A stretch of 64,000 bases of DNA from Neelides folsomi (GCA_034687125.1 JAQGBZ010000018.1:248001-312000); one strand, 5' to 3'; positions 44,083 through 58,700 are shown, numbered from the stretch's first letter. Numbers and translations: made by a program. The notes: a model not told the origin generated them from the sequence alone.

Positions 44083-47000
44083 CTGCAAGGAACAACCGCC
44101 CCTCCGACACTCCTTAATTCATCCTCCGAGACAAACAACTTAACATATCTAATCATATACTCTATTAGGCTCAATGCTCACCTCGAGCCAACTCAGCCAT
44201 TTCCATTTTCTTATATACAGTATGTGTAGATTACATATGCCGTACTTTTAAATATCTTTTGTGTAACATGTTTAAATATGAATTTTAAATCTCTCAATGA
44301 CAAAAAAGACATTTTATTTTAAAATCCAATTTAAATTTTACTTGTGTCGCGGCGTATTAAACACATGTAATAAGTTGAAATTTGCCTATGCAAATAAGCG
44401 CTTGTCTTTTACAGCAATCTGAATTCTGAATAGCAAAATGAACAGATCCTGAGTTCTTAAAGGGACGAAGTTTTGCCCAAGATGTAATACGCAAGAAATA
44501 AATATTTATTTGAATGGATAGAGCTTGTATAGATGTTTGTGCTAATTTACTAGAACAGAGTTAATTGAAACAAAAAGTGTTTTGAACGAGTTCACGCGTA
44601 AATACAGGCTCGCAGATGTTATTGAAATATTCTAATTGAATCTCTGGATTGAGAATATAAGAATTTCATTAATTTGATAATAAAAGTTTATAGAACTCGT
44701 TCCAAGAAAATGAAGTAAATGGGGAGAACTCAATTTCAATTCTCTACCTGCTGCTCATACCGGAGAAAACTTGAGTCGGACTAAACAAAGGTGGTTCAAC
44801 CTTGTTTGATTCCATTTGTGAAAATGCGAGCGGCATTTTCCGCGCGGGCGGAACAAGAGAAGAATCTCAAAGAGCCATGTAATAATGTATGGATTAAGAT
44901 GCCGGTAGATTATATAGTTTAAGATGGAATGGATTTTGTTTTCTTCTTTCTTTTAATGAGGAGAAGTTAAGGAAGAACATGTCCGGAATGTGAACCGCAA
45001 TTTAAATGAGATAATAAGTGAGGGTTATGCAAAGTCCGTAAGTTGGTCTTTTATTTCTCGCCCTCTCGTAACTCTCTTTGACTTTCATGGGCCGGGTGAG
45101 GGGAAATATAGAAGTTTTTAATTTCCTCCAAATACGCCGTTACGAATCTTTATGTCTCCTTCACTCTCCGGTCGAGAGGAACTCGAAAGGTGGTTCGCCC
45201 AAAGAAATATAATTCAGATTCCGTTCAGGACCCGAACAACTCAATGGAGGAGCAAAGGAAAGTGCGAAGGAGTTGGTGGGAATGATAGTAATTCTATCCT
45301 TCCTTTTATTTCCTCAATCGGATGACATTAGGTCCTTGAATTGAAGTTTTTGGGTCTGTGTGTACATATTTGATCCTTTCATTTTCCAATAAAATATTAT
45401 TGGCTAGGGGAGCCCGAGCTGCTGACAAACATTCAACCCGGGCTCAACTTTGCCCTCACATTCAATACAAATATCTTCGGTTCCTTATTGCTATCTTTTA
45501 TCTGTCCAATTCCAACCGATCATTCGACTCGGCCGGGAATGGATTCCCATATCCTTTAGATTACAATCTCCCCTCTTCTTCTCAAAACTTACTTTTAAAT
45601 AACTTGCCCATTATATCCAAGAACACTTATTACAATTTTATATCTTTGTCAAAAGGTTTCTTTTGTTTGATTTCCCCATTTTTATCACAATTTCCTTAAT
45701 CTGATATTTTTTAATAAAATAATCCATTTAATAAAATTTTATTATATAGTAATTCTTTATCTAAACTTTAGTGCCACTTTTGATTCAAAAACGCCGTATG
45801 TTATACAGTATACAGTTATACTGATATAGCAAAAGAAACTTCTACAAATCTGTTTCAATATAATGTTTAAAAGAATTTAAAAATTAACAAAAATTATTTT
45901 AAAAGACTTTAAAAGCTTAACTCGATGCTGACCATAAATGAAACAAGTTACATAAGCGATGAAATGTGAGAAGAGTGCGGAGCCGGAGCTTTGAAGTCAT
46001 CATCTTATTTGAGGGATTTTATGGTTGTGGGCAGATGAGCAGATATGAAGGACTTCCCATAAACCTCCAACAAGCGAGGAGAGGGAAGATGAAAGAAAAA
46101 AGCAAGAGAGTGGAAAGAACGGAAAAGCTTGCATGATTTAATTTCCAGATTTCCTCCTTTGTTTAGAGAAAGGATCTTTCTCAGACTCAACTTTCCTCCA
46201 AGGAGATGAAAAGTCATGGCGTGTCTTATTCAAGAGACTTCTCCACACTTAAAATCTCTTTATCAGTTCCCACGAACCTTGTTACAGAAGACTGTCTTCC
46301 TCCTTACCTCCACACATCCTCGTTTACCTTCCTTCACAACTCAAGGATGTAAAGTGGACTTGAGAACGTGTTGGCCACTTGAAGTCGAAACTCGTTGAAA
46401 AGAACCCATCATGTATATAAAAGTAGCTCAGCCTTCAACCTTCAAAGATTCAATTTGAAATGAGGAAAAGATCATAAGAAATCTGATATTTAATTACATA
46501 CCCTCCACTTTGAACTTTCCTCATATTGGTCTCGAGGCTCGTAGGAGTTTTGTTTACGTGAAAGTGCCTTGTGTGGGAGGGACGGTAATCGTTGAATGTG
46601 AGTGGTGGAGGAAAAACGGAGGCTCCTCACTTTGTTGATAATTAATGAGCGGATGGGGGAAATAGTTTTTCCACCTCACAGCCGCCACTCATGATGAGGG
46701 CCATGGAGAAAGTTGGGGAAAAGTCGTTGGAATCATTAAGGCCCCGCCGTGGCCGAGGGTCAGATGGTCCAAAACTCGAACCTCTCTTTTGACAATAAAA
46801 ATCAATGGGATTCCTCGACTTCCTCACCTTCACATACATGGAGAAGTCATTATGGCACGAACAGTTTCCCCTTCACAATGAGATCTACAGATTACCTCTT
46901 GTAGACCCTTTTCCTCAAACTTATTCCCGAGCTAACTATATAAAGAGTTAAAACGTTGAAGATAAGACCAAACTACTTATATGATACATAGACTCAACTT

Positions 47001-50000
47001 CTTTGTAAAATCCATGCTCTTATTTGATAATCAAGAAAAAATTCACAAAATTCACCAAAAATCCTCAAGTTGGATATTTAAACAAACTGACCATTTAAGA
47101 AGAAACATTAAAAATTTTATTCAAATAAAATGTTTAAATTAACAATAATGAATTTATCAGTTTGGTATCAACTTATGAATGTTTATTAAAAAATATTACT
47201 AAACTTTTGACCTAGTTGAAGGAAGGAAGTAAGGGGAGGGATAGTATTATAAATTGTCACATTTTTGTAGGAAAGTTTGGATGGATTCCTTTAAAAAGCG
47301 GAAGAATATATAGGGACGATGAAGTAATAGAAGAAGTGGAGACACAAAGTTTGGACATATGAACTTGAGACGCACGTCTGCCTTTGATGAAATTACTTCA
47401 CTTTCTTATTTTCGAGCAGACGGAGAGACTCTCACATCTTTTCACTTCTCGATTACTTCTTCCGCCACACAATTCGCATCCTATTTTCCATCACGGCACC
47501 GAGGCACCAGAGACATTTAGCTCAAGAGTAATTGAATGTGAGACATATGCCTACAGTCCTCAACCCCTCCTCCTTTCATCTCTTCCTTCCGATATCCCAA
47601 AGAGGCAATTCAATTCTTTTTTGCGCCATTAGCAGATATGCACATAAGTTAAAGGAGAGGCAGAGGACAATTCGAAGAGGCCATAAACTAAAGCTGTTGC
47701 TCATGACCTCAGGATAATTAAGACGCTGCAGTAAAAGAATTCAAAGACATCCCTTGATTTCATCAACAATAAAATTGATGATTTTGGCTACATTTTCCTA
47801 TTCTGGGTCTTTTCTCCCATTCCTTCTATGTAAGCTTTGGAAAATATTTATTATTATTACTAAAGTGTATTGACAATAAACAACGATTCTAATTGAATGC
47901 CAATCTTAATTACGATTTTCTAATTCATTGATTCTCTAACAATGAAAGTGAAATTGAATTACGTACTTTCCAAGACTTTGGACCACGAACCGCTCCGATC
48001 CGCAGTGCACTACCCGATAGATGAAATAAAAAGTGTAGAAAGTCCAGAACACTCCGAGACATTCATTTTGTGCCAAAAACAGACCATAATATTCTGTGGA
48101 CGTCGGAAATCTCATTTGCTCTGTGTCAAGAACTAAAATTCAACTACTGGTACACGGCATTGCTACAGCTAACAAACTTTCCAAGTTTTCATATCCTTCC
48201 ACGTTTAGTACAATCCACCATTATGACACATAAATACAAGAATAAGAAATAATTTTTTATTCCCCCTTTTCCAATAAAGGACATGTGCATTTAAAGGAGC
48301 ATTCTGCCGTGAAATGCATTGAAATGTTGAGATAATCCAAGAAATCTCTAAATGTAATATTAATTTTTAAAACTTAATTAAAACAACGGATAAGGTATAA
48401 ATGAAAGGCCTATAAGAATACAAAAATAAATATTTGAGCGTATGGTAAACAATGAATACGGAAGTGAGAAGTTGGGCCAAGCATTAAGAACGAGGGTTGA
48501 ACCGTTGAACGTTAAAGAAAGCTCAAATCGGTTTCAAGAGCTTCTTTTCTTTTCATTTGCTAAGCATCTGATCTTATAGGAGATCCTACAAAGGATTTCG
48601 CTTAGAACATTTTCCATTTTGGTTCCTTTTGGTTTCTCTCCGCGAAGGAGTTAAAAGCTGAGATTCTTAATTGAAATGGATGAAAGAAACCTATTACAAT
48701 TTTCCCTTTTTTCCTCACGTCTTCTGTCCATTCAACAAATGGTTTATAATAAAATGCTAAAAAGGCATTCAAATTCACTTCATAACTACCAATTCCTTTT
48801 AAACTTTTTAAACATTTTAAGAGAGTAAGAAAAAAGTCTACAACACATTCCGAAATTATGATTACATTCCAAAAACGAATTCACAAATAATATTACTTAG
48901 CATTATGTTTGTAGTTGTATATATGCTAATTGTGAGTTAAGTAAAATAGTAGCAAAATGAAGAGGCTCATGAGAAAGAATTTTGACCCAAGTTTACAATA
49001 ATTATGATAATAAACAAAAAAAGTTTCTGCGTTTAGTTGTGTATATAAGAAATGTTGAATGTGTATCCCAATTTGCTTTGAATCAAATGTATTTTAATTA
49101 CGGAGAAAAATTATTATTGGTTCCTTTAATGTTAGCTCGTAGAAATTTTAATTAGTTTCAAAATTAAGATTCAAAAGAAATGCCTTGTATCTGTATCAGT
49201 ATCTCGTTTACTACAAGAAGCATGAACCTCCCAAAGGAAATGCTTCCAGGATATTGTATTTATTTTCAAAGAGATTTTAACCATTTTATAAGAGAAATGA
49301 AAGTCAACAGACGATGAGCAAAGGGGGGTTTAAAAGTTCTTTATTAGGATTTCCGATTTCCTTTCCTTTTTTATCAGAGGAACCGCCTAGAGAAGGGTTT
49401 GCTTCCTTCACGCTTTTATGATGCTTTGCCTCAACCTAAGCCTTGAATCTAACTTTTTTTAAAGCTTATAACTTACTTAAACTTATAACTTCCTTCCCCG
49501 CAACGTATGCTTTATGATTGCCTGATGCTTGAACTAAATAACGATAAGCACTACGCATACTTTCACTCTACCAAAATGGTTTCTTGTTGTAAACTTCACA
49601 TATTCGTTCAGATAAAGAATAGCAACTCGTAAATGTATTCGAATGACAATGGAAATATTAAATTTTGATGAATAAAACGCATAAAATAAACGCGAACCAA
49701 AATGAAAATAATATTTAACAGTTACAAATTATAGGTAAATAGCGATAAAATAATAAAAGATATAAGGTACCAAATGTATCAACCTGTATGTATGCTCATA
49801 TGGCATCCAGTAAAATTGTTCAATTTAATATTCAAATTGTCTTGTGTTGAACTGAAACAAGCGTTGAAATGCGAGATTGTAATATTAGTATGTGATTGAA
49901 AAGACAAGTTGAAGTATGAATTTGATATTGGAACATTTTCTAAAAGAGTTGGTAAATTTGTTGAAAAGCGAAGTAGATATATTGAGATAAAGAGTAAAGG

Positions 50001-52773
50001 AGAAGGAAGATAAGGGAAGTTCTTATGCATAAAGTCTATTTAAGTAGTAAAGATAAGGAGATAATATTATTAAAGAAACTTTCCCTAATTTACTCTTCGT
50101 ATTCTGACTCAAAAACTTAACTTTGTATCTCGAATCAATTTATTAAGCGATAAAGATTTATTATTTCAATTTCCAACTTGCAGATTTCTTATTCCTCACT
50201 ATGTTTACAAACTGTGTTGTAAGAGACAACTTTTCCTCATCCTTTTCCACTCGAGAGAAAGTTTATCATATTGAAAGTGAAACGAACTAATTTGATATTT
50301 TGAACAAGTTTCTCTCAAAATTTCTTCGTTCCTATTCTTCTTATTCATCATTCACTCACCAATTCATACACTCGAAATTTAAATATTAACCATCATAAGT
50401 TCATAAGAAATATCAAACCATTTTGTGCCTAATTTTATTATACCATATAAGTATTTATTCCGTAATAAATTGTTAATGACTGCATATCATATCTTTAAAG
50501 CCTAAATACAGATATTTATTGTAGAGCTAATATGATATTTATGCTTAGGTACAAACATACCTATCCTATAGTAGATATTCTATGTAATTTTTTTCTCTTT
50601 AATTGGATTAAAAAATCGTCCTTTTGATGTTTTTAATTAATTTTAAGGAAATGAATATAATTTCGAATTAGAAAGATCAAACAATTTATTCTGTATTTCA
50701 TTGTATTGCACAAATATTTACCATTCATATTAATTTTCTAGTTTGGATTTGCATGATAATGATACGTGTTGTATGCTAGAAGGAAGATTTTTTCGAAAGT
50801 TGGCGAATATTTACTAGAAAATCTTGTAAAGAAATTTAAATCTCATGTCATGTATTTATAATGCTTGAAAGGCCAAATTCTACTTGCTATGCAAAACATC
50901 TCATATTTTGAGAAATATTAGTAAGAAAGGATAAGGTATTACCTATAGGATTTATACGAACCTTGGATGGATGATGTATGAATATATTTAGAGGTCGGTT
51001 TAGAGGTATTAAACTGTAATCATTGCCTAAAGCTTCAATATCATTTAGTGGAAGTTCAAACTCTCATAAAAAGTTTCATAGATTGATTTTTCATTTAGTT
51101 AACTCTCCCTATTTACTTCCTTAGTGTAAAAGAAGCTACTTCCCCAGAGCTCATTTCTTCAATTTAATGGCGGAAAATTGCCAATAACACATATGAGCGC
51201 TTTGGTTCCATCACCCGTTTTGCATATTCACTCACGTTTTTAACGAATTTTCATTCACACTCTATTGCATTTATTAAATAAAGATACCAAAATGATTTGA
51301 ATCTTAAAGTTCTTTGGAAAAAACCGGCAACGATTTTATGTACATTTTACGTAGTTTAGGTTTATATAAATCCTTTGGATTTTTTAAATAATAATTATCA
51401 TTAAAGACTTTTACTATAATAACTTTCAGATGTATATCATTCTTTTAACTTTTTAGTTAAATACAGATATAATTTACAATTCTGAACAAAATAAATAACT
51501 TTAAACTTATAGTCAATGAATACGTACTGATTATAGAAATATGGTTTATCTACCTAACGATAAGCAAGTACTAAAATGTAATAAAATAAGGAATTAAATG
51601 TATGGGATTAATTAAACATGAAAGGAGTTAGTTAGAGAGTGAAGACGTGAATCTCCGTGATTCTGAGATTCGGACTGTGACTTTGGGATCGCGCAGTCTC
51701 TTCCTATGGGTCCGGGAGCTCTATGGGACTTGGGAAGCATTTAAACGATATCGAGTGTCTCGGGACCAATACATGATTTTGAGCCGACTTCCCGAAGACA
51801 CGGCTTGAAGAGAGCCGACCACGCGGTTCGTGCACACAGTCCCTTTCCAGTCTACTATCTTATCCCTTAATTGACTTCTTAAGATAAAAGTGACATTTTA
51901 TCCTTATTAGCCTATAAACATTTAGAATGTATAATTAAAGTATTAACTGGAACATCTCTTCTTAAAACGTAAGCACTTTAACTAAATAATACCTTTTTGT
52001 TTCTGTATTTATCTTCAGGAATAGATTACAAGGCTCAAGGTTCATCACAAAAGACTTATCGTTAATTTGCAAGCAAATAATCTCATTTTCTATGCTGAGA
52101 GGAGTTTAAAATATTTAACATGTTTGGCTTCAACTTTTGCTTTTAAAATAATTCCTTATTTAAAAAAATAAAGTCATGAAAAGTTTTATGGTAAGGTAAA
52201 CAATAAAACATTTTATAAAATTGAAAATTGACAGATCGTTCAAAGTTATTTACTTTATTGAAGAAACAATGTTTTATTGGAGATTTAAACATCATGAGTA
52301 AACTTTTCAATTTTTGGATTTTTAATGTTGTTCTTATGAATGAAACATGGGACATTTGGATGTTCTTGAAAAGGAAGAGCAAACTTGTTGATTCTCGGAT
52401 TTTAAATTTACGGAAGGAAACAAATGGGAAAGCTGGTAAAGCATAAAGTAACCCAACCCGATATTTTTCATTCACGGTTCTCGGAATATACGCACATTGG
52501 CTACTTTTTTCTCTTTAACATTCCCTTTCCTTATTCCATACTATTATGTATATCTATTAGTTTCCAAACTGTCTGATCTGAGCCAGCATGTCTTGGGCAT
52601 ATAAGTTCATCATAAGATTTTCTCCTTAATATAGACGACGATGCAAGAATGCGTAATGTGAGAGTAAAAACGGTAGTTGTGACCGCAGTGGCTCAACAAG
52701 GCACAGTCCTAGTAAAACTTTTTATTATTTTTCCCACTTTGAGAAAATGAGAGTGAAATGTTGAGGGAATTTC

Positions 52774-52783
52774 TATATAAAAA
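52774..52783 (+). promoter_or_regulatory. TATA box of a plus-strand gene
   Basis: TATATAAAAA lies 23-31 bp before TTCATCCAAGCATAAAC, where transcription would begin (about 52797-52805). It gains weight from what follows: a leader without any ATG that ends in a strong splice donor. TATA-like strings are common in AT-rich DNA, so this rests on the combination. Confidence 0.5.
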
Positions 52784-52796
52784 CGGGAGTCGGTTC

Positions 52797-52898
52797 ATCC
52801 AAGCATAAACTATCATCCTCTTCATTGAGGAGATCGGCGAGTTGAGCCATAAAGATATCTCTTAACCTCCACTCCTCGGTGGAGAAGAAAGAGAAGCG
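52797..52898 (+). other. Candidate untranslated first exon of a plus-strand gene
   Basis: About 100 nt between the TATA-set start and the donor AAGCG|GTGAGTC. It contains no ATG in any frame and is less AT-rich than its surroundings, both expected of a 5' leader. I pair it with the start-codon exon at 58594. The link over a 5.7-kb intron is inferred from orientation and splice strength only. Confidence 0.45.
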
Positions 52899-55800
52899 GT
52901 GAGTCTTTTTCTCCTTATCTCGGAATCTCTGTCAGATCTTTTTCTCGGCCTACTCGTGCCATTTATCTTTCTCTCCCCGTCTCTTCTCCCTCGTCTACAA
53001 GTGCATCAAACATCAAACTAATTGGATGATTTATGTCATTACGCCTCGTGCATTGAATCATTAAGCTATCGGGAAATCTTTCCTTGTTCCGTCTGTAAAA
53101 ATAATCCGGATGCAACTCAAATCTCTAATGCTCTGAGTAGCGGCACTAATTACTCGAACAGACCTTCATCTTAAAAATACATTTGTTGATATATACAGAT
53201 ACTTATCAAATTATCAAACGCAGAACGTCAGCTCTTATGAGATTTCGTGCAAGGACATTTCCCATCTGTTCCGTTTTGGTGAAATAATAGGTCCAATTTA
53301 AGCCATGTTGAATTAGCTGGGGTTGTTTTGCGATACCAGAACAAAATATCTTCCTTGAGACATCCATAATAAATAACAATGGATCTGTTGGTCGAAATAT
53401 TCATCATAAAAATCAATCTTCTGACTCACTTATACTGAGACTAATGAATTTCAGAATAAACATATTTGCTATGAAAAAGATAATTTAATGAATGTTGGAG
53501 AATTATAAAAGAAATTTGATTGGAAGGTTAATTTAATCAAAAGTGATTTGCAGAGGGAGAAGTTTGGGAAAAGGGGAGAGAAAGAACCAAGTTTTATTAG
53601 CCACAAGAACCCACAAGCCAGCTTTAAATTTAAAATCCTCTCATAATGCTGTAGTTGTAAGCTTGAGACATTTTCCTCCGGAAGAAGGAAAAGCAGATCA
53701 TGTTTAAACACACTAAAGCTTCTTATGCCCAAATTGCTCACAATTTTCATCTCGCCCGCCCGTTATGATAAAAATCCCTGCAAGCTCTCTTTATACCTTT
53801 TCCTCCCTGAATGAAAAATTGAAAAACGGATCTCATAACGTGTAAAAACCCAATTCTATTGACTAAAAACTAATTCGAAATTATTAAATTGATCTATCTG
53901 TACTTTAACTAGAAAAATATTTTTAAATACACACACAGAAAAAATAATAACACAATACAATATAATGTACATAGTAATCTAAATAATTTATCCATGAAAA
54001 AGTTTATATGAGAAATATTAAACAACAACAACAATTTATATGAGAAACTGACTTTTTGTCCGAATCTAAATGTTCATTTATCAAGATAGAGCTTCTTCTG
54101 TAGTTTTGAGGAATTTAAAAAGAGAAGATAATGGCTAAGGAAGACACATTCTTCTGGAGATAAATAATTCTTTTTTACGCCTACTGAGGGATTTAAAGCA
54201 TGTGAGAAAGAGTGGAGAGAATGTCCGGAATGAAGGAGCGCGTAGCCGTTAGAGTGATTGAGACCCATACGGCTCCCATCGGGTCAAATCAAAAGTGGGG
54301 AGGATTTGAAGACGTCAAGGCAGGGAGAGCGAGAGTGTGTGTGTAGGATCGGAAATAACCTCCGCTCAACCGAATCCCCTCCTCAGGATTCATTCCAAGT
54401 CAACAAGGGCCGTTGACAAACAGATCCTCTTTTTGGAGAGACAAATGATTTCTAAATCTGTGCCACACTCGTTTGCCTCTCTTTATGTCAAGAGGACCCC
54501 AAACATAATTATTGAATGAGAAGACCAAATTCTATCTCCCTTCCTTATCATCAATCAGCTCAGTCAATTTAATCACCTCATTTGAACTTTCTGCAGCTTA
54601 TGAAATCAATCTCCTTATAAATGCATTGTTCTTCTACCATAAAGACTTCTCTGGATTTAAAATGCTTTGAGAATTCACAGATTCCTTTCAGGGATTATTT
54701 TAAACAAAGTTTGGTTACATTTTTATTATCCTTACTTATAAATAGAACCAACACTATTACACTGATTACATACAACTAAAATAATAGTAGAATCTTTTAT
54801 GAGTATTAGCATTAATTATAGTTAAATAAAAACTATTTAAAACTACATAGGAGTTATTTTTCGCCGTAAGCCGTGCTCTACTGCCTCTACTATTTACTTA
54901 TGTATATGGTATTTACAAACTTACCTAATTATAAATATTCACAGTTGATTCTTTAGTGTAAAGAGGATTTGAGTTATTTCCAATACTTAAAAGCTTATTG
55001 AAAACCTTTAAAGCTCCTCATAAGCTCCCAATACAGAAAACAACGTTTTCTACTTCATCTGCCAAAAGTAACAAAGTGAAGAGACATTTTTGGAGATTTT
55101 TCCAAATGAGGAGTTTCTTATAAATAGAAAGCTGTTGAAGAATTTTGAGTGAAATCAACGGATGATTACCATCACTCTTCATTCTCATTGTCAATCAGGT
55201 AAAGGAGCATAGTACAGAGAGGGGAAAACAAAAAACGAGGCTCATCTCATTTTGTTTGATGTCACTTATTTGGGAAAGCCACACTTCTTCTCAGACTCAT
55301 TCAAAAGATTTACTGATTTGCTCCTAAAAATAATTCAGTAAATGGAATTTATCCCACTGCGGATATAAGCCTATTGGCAACATAAAAAGCATATTCATTG
55401 AGCACAGTGTTTTCCTTATTTGCTGGTAAAAAATAGGTTGGAATCTTTACGAAATCGTCCCAGGTCGGAGAAATCGCGGATTTGAGAATTGTCTCTCTTG
55501 AGAAGGGATATTAAGAATAGAAGCTCAAGTGGCGGAAAGAAATGTGTAGGATGGATTTTTAGTAGATAGACGCTTCGGTTAGTTCCAGTGGAAAATGTTG
55601 AAATATTTTATATCTCTCTCACTCCCTCTCCGCGAGATTAGAGTGGATGAAATGAAGGGGATCGGTATTCAAGAAGGGCTGGTGTGCATCGGATTTAGAA
55701 TCATATGGGGAGAACTAATAACTCCTCGCCCTCGAGACTCACCGCTATTAGTTAGATGAGTAAATATAGGAGTTGAGAGTGACATGTGGAGACCCGCGAC

Positions 55801-58593
55801 CGAGGGATTTCACTTGACAACGAAGGGAATTGATGAATGAGGGAATGGATGAGAATCCATAACATCTCCGCAGCCCATTCCATTTTACTGCATGGTAGTC
55901 GTACAAATAATTCTCTTCGATATCTCCTCTTTTACTTGCACTTTTAACTTTAATAAGATGAGGGTGAATTGAACCGCAGAGAGAATTTGAAGCAAGACAA
56001 AGAGAGATGTAGCGGGATAAGAATTCGGGTTGGCAAAGTGCCTCCATTCACTTCCACCACCTCCCCATGTTATTCCTCTTGTTACTCAATGACCCTCCGA
56101 CTTCTCTCTTTATTTCCCACACACTGCGAACCATTTGTCTCTCATAGTCAACTTCCAAACCTCTGTGTGGTGGGAGCGGAAAGGAGAATGTCAAATTGTC
56201 AAAGAAGCCGCAAGCGGCGATGTTACTCTCATCTCCCCATTAAGCCTCACCTTACCACCTCTTCAAATCCATCTTCTCAACGCCATTTACCCTTCTTATG
56301 ATTTATTTTCTCAGATGTCTCTTCTCAGTTACCTACTTATACCCTTTTAAAATTTCTGTTTTTAACCATAAGTCATTGATGGAACTTTAGTTGGTGTATC
56401 CAATTCCCAAACCCGCGTGTCCAATGTATCCAATTCAATAATGAAAAATTGCCAAAAATCTAAATACTCCTAAGTATAATTGAAGGAGAGTTAAAAGTAT
56501 TTTACTTTGCTACTATTTTAATTTGGAGATTGTCGTGTCGGAAAATTTTTCTTGGCAAAGTCACAGATTATGAATTTCGCATCATTTGTTAACATTCCTG
56601 AAGCAATCTACTAATTGGAGCCGAGAGGTTTGTAAACATGGCTGCTAATGATGGAGTTAATTACACATTGGACAAATGGGATCTGAGGATGAGAACCGAT
56701 TATTTAAAATGGAATCGGAAATCTACAAGTGTGTGGTATTCCCAATGCGGCAGAGGCAATTAAACTCCAGCTCCATTCTCGGAGATTATGAGCTATCTCA
56801 TCCATAAATTCGCACATTCTGTTGGGTCTTCGTGAAAAGCTCAGAGATTCCTCTTGGTCCTTGCACGAGAGCCGGAAATCTTTTTCAGAGATTAGGTGAC
56901 TAAAGACCTATTACTCAGTGGAGCAAACATAACGACGGCGTGAAATATTGTATATTTTCCAACAGAAGAGACATGGGACCACATGGGACATGGAATGATA
57001 GAGTAATATGTGAACGTCGGGAATTTGGCTGCAGCTTCCTTCCATGCTCCATTATCTGCATCCACTCCTCAATCTCACCTTTATGTGTTACGAATACGAT
57101 TTTTATATTTAAACCGACTGGGGAGCTTAGGGCACAGTTTTTTACTTCCTGTTTGCTTCCATTTAGGAACATGTTTTGAGAGAAGGAAGGGATCTTTGAC
57201 TAGCCCATTTATAACTCTGTTATCATTACACGTCGCCAAAGATCATTTCTTATTTATCACCTATTAACCCTTTCATTTCTACATTTCTCTTTCTTCCTTT
57301 TCACAAGAAGGAAATTATTTATATGCAAACACAAACACAAAAGAAACAATCCAGATAAAATGCATTTTTTTATTCCATCACCCTTTTAATTATTTTAATA
57401 ACTAATGTAGTTGAGAAAGATTTAATCTGTATAAAGATTGGATACCTAAAATCAATATAAAATATGCATCTTGTAATCTTGTAAATACTATATACCTAGA
57501 TCATTAGTGTAATGTATAAATAAATACATCATTCTCTCGAACTTTACATACCTAAATAGAAATTAATATTTGTATCTGGCCAATTCTTGGAAAAAACAAA
57601 TGGTTTATCCCATTAATTTACCTTCTCTCTGGAGGGGTTTTCTCTTTCAAACTAATGAAGTCATTGAGAATAAAGACGGCACTAACAATGAACGAAATTA
57701 GTTCTCTAAAGTTCCAATTGTCCAGCAGGGAAGTAAATTCGTAAATATCAATAAAAGGCATTTAGAAGATTTCTAGATGGGCCAATCCTTGTTGGAAAGC
57801 TATTGAAATTGAAATGATAATGGGCCAAGCGGCTTGTTTGAGAAAGACTTATGACCATTTACAGTTATTTGTCTTGTCTTATTAAGAGAGAAATTACGAG
57901 AATGCATATATGGGGAAACAAAGCTTTCCTTTAATCACTCCAATGCAAAAGATAGGGTCTAATTCAACCAGCCTTTCTGTTCGAAAACATACTCGGAAGT
58001 TCGGAAGTTTCCAGTTCCAAATCCCCTGGTGTTTATTCATGGCTGGAAAGTCTCTCGTGGGACAGTGAAGGTTTCGCAATGACCAATTTACGAGGGACGA
58101 ATTTTCCATCGCTCCCCATGCTATTCACCATTTTGCATGAAATTGCATGAAACTGCTTATTTTGTAAAGAACATACAATTGTAATGATAATTGTATTAAT
58201 TATAATTGCTCCTATTACAGTCATAATACCAACTCACAATTTCCCTTAAAAGTTTTACAGATACTTAGTACGATTTAATTTACTATGTCCTTTAATTTCA
58301 TAATATTGTTTAATCATTAATCTAATCGTTTACAAGGCATAATGACCCTAATCAATATGTCTCAATTTAAGGTACTCTGTATGATTTTGTAAAATCCTTT
58401 TAATGCCATTTCAAAAATAATGGATTCAAAATTGAATTCAAAGATTGTGTAAAAATATGATGAGTTGATTTGAATAAGTGGATTCATTTCCAATGTAAAA
58501 GTGGAAATTGTCATTTTAATTTGAGAAATTGAGATCATTTTGACATTTGGTGATTGTACTGGTTGGGAATAAAAGCTCATTTTGCATTTTCAG
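52899..58593 (+). other. Candidate first intron of the plus-strand gene
   Basis: 5.7 kb from GTGAGT to TTTTCAG with no recognised coding segment. It holds a short AAC tandem repeat at about 54020-54034. Frames such as 55969-56301 and 56940-57179 show no family resemblance. Confidence 0.45.
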
Positions 58594-58700
58594 TTCCCTG
58601 ATTGATGAATGAAGTGGATGGATTGACAGGAGGATGAGTTTAGTCAAAGGAACATACTGCCGCGTTCTCATATTTATCTCCACTCTCCTGCTCGTGCCAG
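58594..58700 (+). CDS. Start-codon exon with signal peptide of an unidentified secreted or surface protein
   Basis: The acceptor TTTTGCATTTTCAG and donor CCAG|GTAAGA, both near-consensus, flank 107 nt. The ATG at 58634 opens MSLVKGTYCRVLIFISTLLL then VP, a basic start followed by a strongly hydrophobic core: a classic signal peptide. Coding part 58634-58700 ends in phase 1, the usual phase after signal-peptide exons and the same as DIP exon 1. Two upstream ATGs lie in the leader part. No following exon was recognised in the remaining 5.3 kb, so the mature protein is unknown. An Ig-family relative of the divergent DIP gene is possible but unsupported. Confidence 0.7.

Larger units (their letters stand above)
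35216..52773. other. 17.5-kb stretch between the two genes with no recognised gene
   Basis: Apart from the two possible minus-strand exons (36019-36047, 43985-44082) and the GA tract, I see only short chance frames. AT-rich TACATA-type patches (38250-38520, 39700-40060, 40700-41030) alternate with mixed blocks. A distinctly GC-richer block lies at about 51640-51850 and could be an exon, regulatory element or RNA gene that I cannot identify. Confidence 0.55.

Noticed and set aside
47942-48136. 64-codon plus-strand frame with GC-richer content
   Set aside because: No splice signals at its edges and no recognisable motif.
53228-53416. 62-codon minus-strand frame with a CPCTK motif
   Set aside because: Too short, no splice support, no family resemblance.
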